A DNA stretch of 6,412 nucleotides from CAYQQK01 sp964420065 (GTDB lineage: Bacteria; Bacillota; Dethiobacteria; DTU022): NCBI GenBank assembly GCA_964420065.1, contig CAYQQK010000034.1, forward strand, positions 1-6,412. The letters are read 5' to 3'. Positions 1 to 5,274 of the stretch are shown here, in pieces. The notes beneath the pieces were generated by a model, which saw nothing but the letters and a program-made list of their open reading frames with translations, was not told the origin of the DNA and made no database searches. The stretch's first letter is position 1, and the number at the start of each line of letters is the position of its first letter. A program made the position numbers and the translations under genes.

Positions 1-371
1 GAATCAACAGTTACGATCAGCCACTCACCCTCAATAACAACCTGATCTCCCGCCCGGATTGCTGTGCCCTCAAACGAATTGGAAGAACCGCCCGACAGCT
101 CTCCGCTGATAATACCGTCCTGGTAAGTTAAAGGAATTTTCAAGCCCGACAGATTCCCCTTACCACTGCCATCTCCTTGAAATATAAATGTCGCGGTTCT
201 CTCCTCCCGCCACAATCCAAACGTTGATCCTAGAGCCACCGCCTCCAGGGTCCATTCGCCGGCAATTTCTTTGACGCTAACAGCCTGTTTCTGTTCAGCC
301 CTGGCCGTTACCGTGAAGGATAGAAACAACCCCAAAACAAGAATTAACAATAAATCTTGTTTCTTCTTCAT
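1..371 (-). CDS. Secreted or exported protein of unknown function, N-terminal part only
   Basis: The first 123 codons of a gene that runs off the left edge of the window. It begins MKKKQ, followed by a hydrophobic stretch (about residues 7-22) and an A-R-A site at 23-25, a typical Sec signal peptide with cleavage after Ala25. The mature part is rich in Gly, Ser and alternating hydrophobic residues. It contains GEW at 38-40 and GEW again at 115-117, and reads as a series of short beta strands, reminiscent of small lipocalin-like barrels that open with a G-x-W motif. That fold assignment is a guess. The ATG overlaps the TGA of the upstream gene (ATGA), so translation is probably coupled to it, with a GGAAGG motif at 385-390 as a distant ribosome binding site. 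The protein probably acts outside the cell membrane. Confidence in the gene is high and in its function low. Confidence 0.8.
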   Translation of the reverse strand, partial: MKKKQDLLLILVLGLFLSFTVTARAEQKQAVSVKEIAGEWTLEAVALGSTFGLWREERTATFIFQGDGSGKGNLSGLKIPLTYQDGIISGELSGGSSNSFEGTAIRAGDQVVIEGEWLIVTVD

Positions 372-1240
372 ACCGCCGGCACTTCCTTCCCGGGCTTTGT
401 AGCAATACCCATGACCAGGCCGACAATAAAAATCAATGCACCCAATATGTAGGCCAAATAAGGCAGGGGCACGGCCGAAATGGCAATCCCCAGAGCGCTC
501 CCGGCCCCGTAGCCGGCGATGACCCGGTTCACGGTCAGCGGTTTGGGGGTTTTACCCCGGCTCAGTTTGTTTGCCGCCGTCAGGACCAAATTCCTTAAAA
601 GATCCCCCCGGCTTAAAAGCGCCTTCAGGGCCAGCAGGCAGCCCACAATTCCGGCCATGCTGTTTACCGGATTAGCGTTCCCGGTAAAAAAGTTAAAGAG
701 AACCAGAGCTAGCCCCAGGCCCAACATGAGCTCCGCCGCCGCACTGATACCCTGCAGGGCCATTCCGGCAGCCAAACTCTTGAACCCCGTCCCCAGCGCC
801 TTAAAGTGGTTTTTACCCGAAAAAAGGGGCAGAAGCAACGCGCTGAAAAAATAGGCAAAGAGCGCCTTGCCGATAATTCCGCCCAACGCTCCCACCACCC
901 CGCCGTACATACCGCCCTGGGCAAAGGTCAAAAAGGAGAGAAAACGCACCGGCCAGGGGTTGATGCCCAGTGGAGGCATTAGAGAGAGCACCAGCCAAAA
1001 CAGGGCCAGCCCCACCATCGGGAGCAGTTGTTTGGGATTCCTGAAAAACCTTTTTAAAGAGTCTGAAAGACCGATATTTGAACCGACGATAGCATAACCC
1101 GGAGCAATGCTCTCCGCCGGAGCATGAACAATGGCTCCCCCTCCCGGCGCTGTTTCCTTTTTAATTTCAATTCCGCAGGAGGAGCAGAACTTTGCACCGG
1201 GGTTGGCCGGCGCACCGCAGTGAATACAAAATTGGGCCAT
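368..1240 (-). CDS. Zinc-ribbon polytopic membrane protein, function unknown
   Basis: A 290-residue protein. Residues 1-24 form a small zinc ribbon with two CxxC knuckles (Cys5/Cys8 and Cys19/Cys22), each followed by Gly, the pattern of short bacterial zinc-ribbon modules. A Gly/Ala/Pro-rich linker follows (about 30-55). After that come hydrophobic segments at about 72-88, 111-140, 153-187, 193-209, 241-258 and 261-280, giving roughly five or six membrane helices. The ribbon is probably cytoplasmic and the rest embedded in the cytoplasmic membrane. The start is well supported by AAGGAGG at 1249-1255, eight bases before the ATG. It lies 74 bases downstream of another zinc-ribbon membrane gene with no terminator between them, and its stop overlaps the start of the secreted-protein gene, so the three are probably co-transcribed. 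I do not recognise the family, and neither transport nor catalytic motifs are visible. Confidence 0.88.
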   Translation of the reverse strand: MAQFCIHCGAPANPGAKFCSSCGIEIKKETAPGGGAIVHAPAESIAPGYAIVGSNIGLSDSLKRFFRNPKQLLPMVGLALFWLVLSLMPPLGINPWPVRFLSFLTFAQGGMYGGVVGALGGIIGKALFAYFFSALLLPLFSGKNHFKALGTGFKSLAAGMALQGISAAAELMLGLGLALVLFNFFTGNANPVNSMAGIVGCLLALKALLSRGDLLRNLVLTAANKLSRGKTPKPLTVNRVIAGYGAGSALGIAISAVPLPYLAYILGALIFIVGLVMGIATKPGKEVPAV

Positions 1241-1314
1241 TTTAAAAACCTCCTTCGGGAAACCGCTTTTCTAGCACTATTTTACCAACACCATTTTCCC
1301 GGTCCAACGGTATT

Positions 1315-1905
1315 TTAGTAATAACCGCCCATCATGCCGCTCAATATTCCCATAATGGCTCCTCCGGCAATGATCCAGAGTATTAACGAAACAGCGCCCA
1401 TGATCAGAACAGCCCGGGCAAAATTCTTTTTATTTAAAGGGGCCGCAGAGCCGAAGCTCCAGACAAACAAGAGGATCATGTTGACAATAGGAATACATAG
1501 CAAGATAAACATGACAATGTACTGGCCCACACTGAGAACCGCGGTTCCCGCCTGCGCCCCCGTCCCGTAGGCAGGCTGGGGAGCGTAGGAGGGCGGTCCC
1601 TGCACCATCGGCCCCGGAGAGGGCACCGGGCCCGGCGGCCGATAGACCGGCGGGGCTGAAGGGGCCACTTGCCCAGGTTCCGGCTGATAGCCTGGAGGTG
1701 GTGGCGGCGCCTCTGCCGCCCTGCCATGGCCCGGTGGTGGAGGAGGCGGAAATGGTGTCGGAGCCGCCGTTTGCGGCGATACCGGTGTTACAGGCGGCGG
1801 TGGAATCGGAGCTTGCACTGCCCCTGCTCCCCCCACATGGGCCCCACAGGAAACACAGAACTTAGAGTTTTCAGGAAGTTTAACTCCACATTTTTCACAA
1901 AACAT
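1315..1905 (-). CDS. Zinc-ribbon, proline-rich, two-helix membrane protein, function unknown
   Basis: A 196-residue protein in three parts. Residues 1-22 are a zinc ribbon (Cys3/Cys6 and Cys17/Cys20), with the same knuckle spacing as in the downstream 290-residue protein. Residues 32-113 are a low-complexity linker dominated by Pro with Gly, Ala and Tyr, including runs of five or six prolines. Residues 127-150 and 162-188 are two membrane helices joined by a short basic loop (N-K-K-N-F-A-R), and the tail is Gly/Met/Tyr-rich. Such zinc-ribbon plus proline-rich plus hydrophobic proteins are common and uncharacterised in Gram-positive bacteria; the linker suggests a tether or a protein-protein interaction platform. 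The ribosome binding site is AAGGGAGA at 1915-1922, ten bases before the ATG, and it touches a palindrome at 1921-1937. An ATG ten bases upstream is out of frame. It probably heads an operon with the two genes to its left. Confidence 0.88.
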   Translation of the reverse strand: MFCEKCGVKLPENSKFCVSCGAHVGGAGAVQAPIPPPPVTPVSPQTAAPTPFPPPPPPGHGRAAEAPPPPPGYQPEPGQVAPSAPPVYRPPGPVPSPGPMVQGPPSYAPQPAYGTGAQAGTAVLSVGQYIVMFILLCIPIVNMILLFVWSFGSAAPLNKKNFARAVLIMGAVSLILWIIAGGAIMGILSGMMGGYY

Positions 1906-1920
1906 TTACGTTCATCTCCC

Positions 1921-1937
1921 TTATAAATGATTTATAA
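1921..1937. promoter_or_regulatory. 17-bp perfect AT-rich palindrome at a ribosome binding site
   Basis: Positions 1921-1928 and 1930-1937 are exact reverse complements around a single G at 1929 (TTATAAAT-G-ATTTATAA). The site abuts and slightly overlaps the Shine-Dalgarno sequence of the 1315-1905 gene. It could be an operator for a dimeric regulator, or contain the -10 region of a promoter (TATAAAT reads on both strands). No convincing -35 was found on the minus strand. At this AT content chance occurrence cannot be excluded. Confidence 0.4.
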
Positions 1938-1957
1938 ATACCCTGGATCAGCGGCTA

Positions 1958-2017
1958 TCATTTCTTCCCTTTTTTACATGGAGCACAGTGAGTGATCTGG
2001 CTATTACAGGTTTCCAT
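1958..2017 (-). CDS. Possible 19-residue cysteine-rich micro-ORF
   Basis: A short reading frame in the gap between two membrane-protein genes. It begins with ATG five bases after an AAGG and ends in TGA. It encodes 19 residues with three cysteines (positions 4, 11 and 14, ending C-A-P-C followed by a lysine-rich tail). The Shine-Dalgarno motif is immediately downstream of the stop of the 2026-2556 gene, so translation could be coupled. The cysteine pattern echoes the zinc ribbons next door, but a frame this short may be fortuitous. Confidence 0.18.
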   Translation of the reverse strand: METCNSQITHCAPCKKGKK

Positions 2018-2025
2018 TTCCCCCT

Positions 2026-2556
2026 TCAGGATTTAAATGTAGGCGCAACGCCGGTTTCGTAGCGAAATTTTTCGGAGATCTCCGCCAGGGTAGCCGGATC
2101 AAGCGGCGGCCGTAAAAGCCGGATTACCCCACCCCTCTGACCCATGCCGTAACAAAAGGAGATATGATCGGGCCCGATCTCCATCGCCCTGAGCCGGATC
2201 CCCTCCTGGTTGTATTTAATAACCCGATCATTCAGGAGAACACCAAAATAAGAGATTAACACCTCGCTATTCTGAGCTTGCCGCCGGCGCCGCCCTTCAG
2301 AAGGGAGCTCGATAATCGAAGCTGTGCGAAGATTGAGGATCGTGTTTTCAGCAATAAGCCTTGCAAGCTTTAGCTCTTTCAGTTTGCTTGCCAGCAAACC
2401 CGCCATAATTAAGGTTGCCAAAACAGTGATTGTCAGGAATACCCGGTTATCTATTTCAAACCGCCCTTCTTTGCGTAAAAGGAACAAGGCGCTGCTCAAT
2501 AAACCCAGGCCGGTAAAAACCGCTAACAGGTAGACCCTTCGCCTTATTATCTGCAA
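2026..2556 (-). CDS. Small two-pass membrane protein with cytoplasmic C-terminal domain, function unknown
   Basis: The protein has 176 residues when started at the TTG at 2554-2556, which lies six bases after AAGGAGG (2563-2569). A longer in-frame reading back to another TTG at 2607 lacks such a site and adds an unconvincing Arg/Gly/Trp-rich leader. The protein starts M-Q-I-I-R-R-R. Membrane helices lie at about 8-27 and 37-57, and residues 58-176 form a probably cytoplasmic domain with a basic R-R-R-R patch (near 91-94). The C-terminal part ends with a helix-like A-E-I-S-E-K-F-R-Y segment. No enzyme or binding motif is recognisable. It lies downstream of the membrane LuxR-type regulator, separated from it by tandem hairpins, and upstream of the zinc-ribbon genes with a 120-base gap. 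It could belong to either unit or stand alone. Confidence 0.8.
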   Translation of the reverse strand: MQIIRRRVYLLAVFTGLGLLSSALFLLRKEGRFEIDNRVFLTITVLATLIMAGLLASKLKELKLARLIAENTILNLRTASIIELPSEGRRRRQAQNSEVLISYFGVLLNDRVIKYNQEGIRLRAMEIGPDHISFCYGMGQRGGVIRLLRPPLDPATLAEISEKFRYETGVAPTFKS

Positions 2557-2562
2557 ACAGAC

Positions 2563-2569
2563 CCTCCTT
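2563..2569 (-). promoter_or_regulatory. Ribosome binding site that fixes a TTG start
   Basis: On the minus strand this reads AAGGAGG, a full match to the anti-Shine-Dalgarno core, six bases before a TTG codon (2554-2556). It decides the start of the 2026-2556 gene in favour of TTG and shortens it by 17 codons against the longest open frame. Confidence 0.75.
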
Positions 2570-2615
2570 CCACCCGCCGTCCATCCAGACCGATCCCAGC
2601 ATAGCAACCGCTACA

Positions 2616-2646
2616 GAAAAAAAGATCACCCGAATCGGGTAATCTT
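2616..2646 (-). terminator. Intrinsic terminator on the minus strand, after the regulator gene
   Basis: On the minus strand a 12-base stem (2646-2635 with 2633-2622, one G-U pair) closes on a very small loop around 2634 and is followed by seven T residues (2623-2617). The ACCCGA/TCGGGT core is perfectly paired. The position is 77 bases past the stop of the LuxR-type regulator, so termination of that transcript is the natural role. Because it also lies 60 bases before the next gene's TTG, it could act as an attenuator in that gene's leader. Confidence 0.7.
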
Positions 2647-2652
2647 ATGAAA

Positions 2653-2680
2653 AGCTCCCTACCTTTTTCGGGTAGGGGCT
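2653..2680 (-). terminator. Second hairpin, weak terminator or leader structure
   Basis: CCCTACC at 2657-2663 pairs with GGTAGGG at 2671-2677. The stem is extended by AGC/GCT (2653-2655 with 2678-2680) across one bulged base, and the loop is seven bases. On the minus strand it is followed only by TTTT, so it is a weak terminator alone. It stands directly before the stronger hairpin at 2622-2646, and the two share the sequence TACCCGA on the minus strand, so their arms could pair alternatively. Confidence 0.5.
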
Positions 2681-2692
2681 ATATTGTTCTTT

Positions 2693-2720
2693 AAAATAAA
2701 GATTAGCTAAATAATGTCAC
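2693..2720 (-). promoter_or_regulatory. Candidate sigma-A type promoter for the 2026-2556 gene
   Basis: On the minus strand GTGACA (2720-2715, five of six matches to TTGACA) is followed after 16 bases by TATTTT (2698-2693, four of six matches to TATAAT). It lies just past the regulator's stop codon. If it is active, transcription would begin near 2686, so the transcript would carry both hairpins as its leader. This was found by eye and the match is modest. Confidence 0.3.
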
Positions 2721-2722
2721 TC

Positions 2723-4228
2723 CTATTCGACCACCAGATCGATCAATTCCCCCCGGCGTTGAATGTTTAGTTTTGAATAAATGTTTTTAACATAATACTT
2801 CACTGTATTTTCACTGATGAAAAGCTCTGCGGCGATGGCCCGGTAGGTTTTTCCCTGCAACAATAACGAGGCCACCTCTTTCTCCCTTTCAGAAAGGTTC
2901 CCGGATTCGGCGATTCGATCAAAACGGCCGGCCTGTTCTTGCACCGGCATTTCGATAAAACGGGTTAGATAGGCATGGTTTCTCAGCAAAACCGAGAGGC
3001 GGCCGGTGAGAGGCGGGAGGAGGGCCAGCGTCACACAGACCACGGCCAGCGCCAGCAGCATCGGATGGGAACCGGTCAGATCCACTGCAGTCACAGTGCT
3101 CCCGATCAAGCCCCCCAGGAGAACGCCGAACACATTGGCGGAGAGGCCGATGCCAAGAACTGTAGCCGGGTTTTGGTGAAAATCAAGCATCTCCCCGAGG
3201 ATGCTCCACCAAAAGAGATCGAAGATCCCACAGGCGGCCAGCATCAAAGTGTTGATGACCAGGTAACCGGCAGCCGAATGATCAAGGCACATAAAACCGA
3301 TAAACGAGAACCCAATCATGGCGATGGCCACATAAAGGATATAGGTCCGGCTGATTTTGGAGGACAGATTCCGCATCACGAACAGGGCCACGATGTAAGG
3401 AGTCGCCCAGTACCAACTGGTCAGCCAATCCAAATGTGTAAAAGCGGGATTGACCACCTCATACATCAAACCGGAGTTGATGGTAATGATCACAATAAAA
3501 AGGCAAAGGAAGGCTAACAGACCGCCAATGCCGCTGGAGGGGCCCTTTGCCTTGGAAGAGGTTGGACCCTCCCTTTCATCTGCCGGCAGCTTTAGCGCGA
3601 AATAAAAAGCCCCGGCAAGCGTCAACAGGGATAGGGCCAGCCCGGTCCGCGGTGCCAGATGAACCGCCGCCGTATTGAGCAGGATCATTAATCCATTGGA
3701 GAGGATGAGCATATCGGCGACTGTTTTGATCCGCTCACTGCGCGGCGTTCCGCTTTTAAGATAAAAACCCCAGGCAGCCACACAGCCTCCGGCCAGGAAA
3801 GAACCAACAGTAATTCCAACCGTCCAGAGAGCGTTAGGGGGGAAAAAATAGAACAGTGAGAGGAAAATGAATAAAGGAAGCGCCGATAAATAAAGCCTTT
3901 TCGCATCCCTTTTCGTTTTTATGAATAACCCGAAGAAGAGTAGTCCGCTAAACATGGCCGCGATCCCGCCAAAAACCATGGCCCGAGGCGACAGAGCGTA
4001 AAGATCGACCAAAGCGTAAAGGATACGACCCTCGAAAAGAAAGGCTAACATCCAAGCCGAAAAGAGGGAGTTTACAAGAATTGAAAGACTCCGTTCATTT
4101 AAGTTCAAAGATAAAGCCCCGCGGGGCCCGCCGCCGATTGCTATTTTGCCGCCTCCTCGCTCATGCTCATAGGACCAGGGGGCCTGTAAAAAACGTGGTT
4201 TATAACCAAAATGGCCACTCTCTTCCAT
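2723..4228 (-). CDS. Membrane-embedded LuxR-family regulator (12-helix MFS-like domain plus HTH)
   Basis: The protein has 501 residues from the ATG at 4228. After a hydrophilic leader of about 45 residues there are about twelve hydrophobic segments, roughly residues 46-66, 83-103, 113-129, 133-156, 170-191, 193-211, 233-256, 265-285, 294-313, 319-348, 356-381 and 386-408, with the layout of a major-facilitator permease. Residues 444-501 are a LuxR/GerE helix-turn-helix, with L-S-E-R-E-K-E-V opening it, then S-E-N-T-V-K in the recognition helix and N-I-Y-S-K-L-N-I after it. No receiver, PAS or autoinducer domain is present. Such MFS-LuxR fusions are known, mostly uncharacterised one-component regulators. 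Sensing by the membrane part is inferred. The start is uncertain. The frame stays open to 4480, inside hisF, with an ATG at 4405; 4228 leaves a normal divergent intergenic region but has a poor ribosome binding site. The protein is transcribed divergently from hisF-pdxS, a possible target. Confidence 0.88.
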   Translation of the reverse strand: MEESGHFGYKPRFLQAPWSYEHERGGGKIAIGGGPRGALSLNLNERSLSILVNSLFSAWMLAFLFEGRILYALVDLYALSPRAMVFGGIAAMFSGLLFFGLFIKTKRDAKRLYLSALPLFIFLSLFYFFPPNALWTVGITVGSFLAGGCVAAWGFYLKSGTPRSERIKTVADMLILSNGLMILLNTAAVHLAPRTGLALSLLTLAGAFYFALKLPADEREGPTSSKAKGPSSGIGGLLAFLCLFIVIITINSGLMYEVVNPAFTHLDWLTSWYWATPYIVALFVMRNLSSKISRTYILYVAIAMIGFSFIGFMCLDHSAAGYLVINTLMLAACGIFDLFWWSILGEMLDFHQNPATVLGIGLSANVFGVLLGGLIGSTVTAVDLTGSHPMLLALAVVCVTLALLPPLTGRLSVLLRNHAYLTRFIEMPVQEQAGRFDRIAESGNLSEREKEVASLLLQGKTYRAIAAELFISENTVKYYVKNIYSKLNIQRRGELIDLVVE

Positions 4229-4351
4229 AGATATAACATTCGCCGGGAAACAATGTTCGTCCTTTTCGGTTGATGACGTCGCTGACAATATCAATCGGAC
4301 GTTTTTAAAATACCGACACTGCCCGGACACGATTTGAATGCAACTTGCCGC

Positions 4352-4380
4352 TTGCACCGCCTCGCTAATTTTGGTAAGAT
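4352..4380 (+). promoter_or_regulatory. Candidate promoter of the hisF-pdxS operon
   Basis: TTGCAC (4352-4357) and TAAGAT (4375-4380) are separated by 17 bases and lie 45 bases before the hisF ATG, in the divergent intergenic region. The -35 has three and the -10 four matches to the sigma-A consensus, so the support is spacing and location more than sequence. If the regulator gene truly started at 4405 or 4480, this site would lie inside it. Confidence 0.35.
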
Positions 4381-4424
4381 CGAAGACAACCCCAATACGT
4401 TTCATTGCCTGAGGAGAAATAATT

Positions 4425-5273
4425 ATGCCGGCCAAGCGCATCATCCCCTGTCTGGATATCCGTGACGGAAGGGTAGTCAAAGGCGTTCATTTCCGGGGGT
4501 TGCGGGACGCCGGAGATCCGATCGCCCGGGCATGTTTTTACGACCGGGAGGGAGCAGACGAACTGGTTCTTCTTCATATTTCCCCCCCCTCCGGGGATCG
4601 CCGGGCCACGATTGAAATCGTGCGGCGCATTGCCGGGGCCATTTCCATTCCCCTCACCGCCGGTGGCGGGATCGGATCGGTGGAAAACATGCGCGAGTTG
4701 ATTGACGCCGGGGCGAACAAAGTTTCGGTCGGCACGGCCGCGCTGGAAAACCCGGCTTTGATCCGTTCCGGGTCGGATTGTTTCGGCGGCCGGCGCATCG
4801 TCGCCGCCATCGACGCCTGCCGCAGGTCAGAAACAAAAGCGGACAGGCCCGCCGGAAAAGAACCGCGTTGGGAGGTTTACAGCCACGGCGGTCGCCACCC
4901 GACCGGGCGGGATGCGGTCGCCTGGGCAATGGAGCTGGAAGTGCTGGGGGCCGGTGAAATTTTACTTACTTCGATCGACGCCGACGGAACCGGGGACGGG
5001 TACGACCTGGAATTGCTGGCCGCAGTAACGGGAAAAGTATCCATACCGGTCATCGCTTCGGGCGGCGCCGGAAAACTGGAACACCTGGCCGAAGCACTGA
5101 CCGCCGGCGGGGCCGATGCGGTGCTGGCCGCCTCTATTTTACACGACGGTTTTTTCTCCATCACCCAAATCAAAACTTACCTGGCCGGCCGGGGGATCAC
5201 GGTACACCAGGTCGCCGGACATCATTTGACCGGATCAAGATCAAGCGAGGAATTACCCAAGGAGGCGCATTGA
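4425..5273 (+). CDS. hisF: Imidazole glycerol phosphate synthase cyclase subunit, atypical HisF
   Basis: A 282-residue (beta/alpha)8 barrel, longer than the usual 250-260. HisF takes PRFAR and ammonia from its glutaminase partner HisH to give imidazole glycerol phosphate and AICAR (histidine synthesis, cytoplasm). The family opening K-R-I-I-P-C-L-D-I is intact with catalytic Asp11 and Lys19. The second catalytic acid is Asp130 (I-V-A-A-I-D), and the phosphate loops G-G-G-I (80-83), D-A-D-G-T (185-189), A-S-G-G-A-G (211-216) and L-A-A-S (234-237) are present. Gate residues Arg5, Glu46 and Lys99 are kept. Unusually, positions 51, 98 and 103 are His, Asn and Gly, where E. coli, B. subtilis and Thermotoga HisF have Asp, Asp and Asn. 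The last 20 or so residues are an extra polar, His-rich tail. The ribosome binding site is GAGGAG at 4411-4416, eight bases before the ATG. No other his gene is visible. It may be a paralogue rather than the housekeeping enzyme. Confidence 0.9.
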   Translation: MPAKRIIPCLDIRDGRVVKGVHFRGLRDAGDPIARACFYDREGADELVLLHISPPSGDRRATIEIVRRIAGAISIPLTAGGGIGSVENMRELIDAGANKVSVGTAALENPALIRSGSDCFGGRRIVAAIDACRRSETKADRPAGKEPRWEVYSHGGRHPTGRDAVAWAMELEVLGAGEILLTSIDADGTGDGYDLELLAAVTGKVSIPVIASGGAGKLEHLAEALTAGGADAVLAASILHDGFFSITQIKTYLAGRGITVHQVAGHHLTGSRSSEELPKEAH

Positions 5274-5274
5274 A

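Noticed and set aside
1241..1314. Intergenic gap checked for a terminator between the two zinc-ribbon genes
   Set aside because: No stable stem followed by a T-tract was seen on the minus strand, only the ribosome binding site of the downstream gene.
1700..1830. GC-rich GGTGG/GGCGG repetition considered as a tandem DNA repeat
   Set aside because: It follows from polyproline codons of the 1315-1905 protein and shows no regular period at the DNA level.
1669..1926. An Arg/Trp-rich plus-strand frame across the proline-rich gene
   Set aside because: The composition is what the complement of repeated Pro codons gives, with no start signal and no domain.
2557..2607. Seventeen-codon N-terminal extension of the 2026-2556 gene
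   Set aside because: The TTG at 2607 has no ribosome binding site, while AAGGAGG lies exactly before the TTG at 2556. The extension is also rich in Arg, Gly and Trp and reaches close to the terminator.
2975..3517. A 180-codon open frame on the plus strand inside the membrane regulator gene
   Set aside because: It is antisense to a clearly coding membrane domain, and its product is His/Gln/Asp-rich low-quality sequence with no domain, a typical reverse-strand shadow of hydrophobic codons.
4229..4424. Divergent intergenic region checked for a riboswitch or T-box leader before hisF
   Set aside because: The candidate transcript leader is only about 40 bases and has no terminator or conserved riboswitch core.
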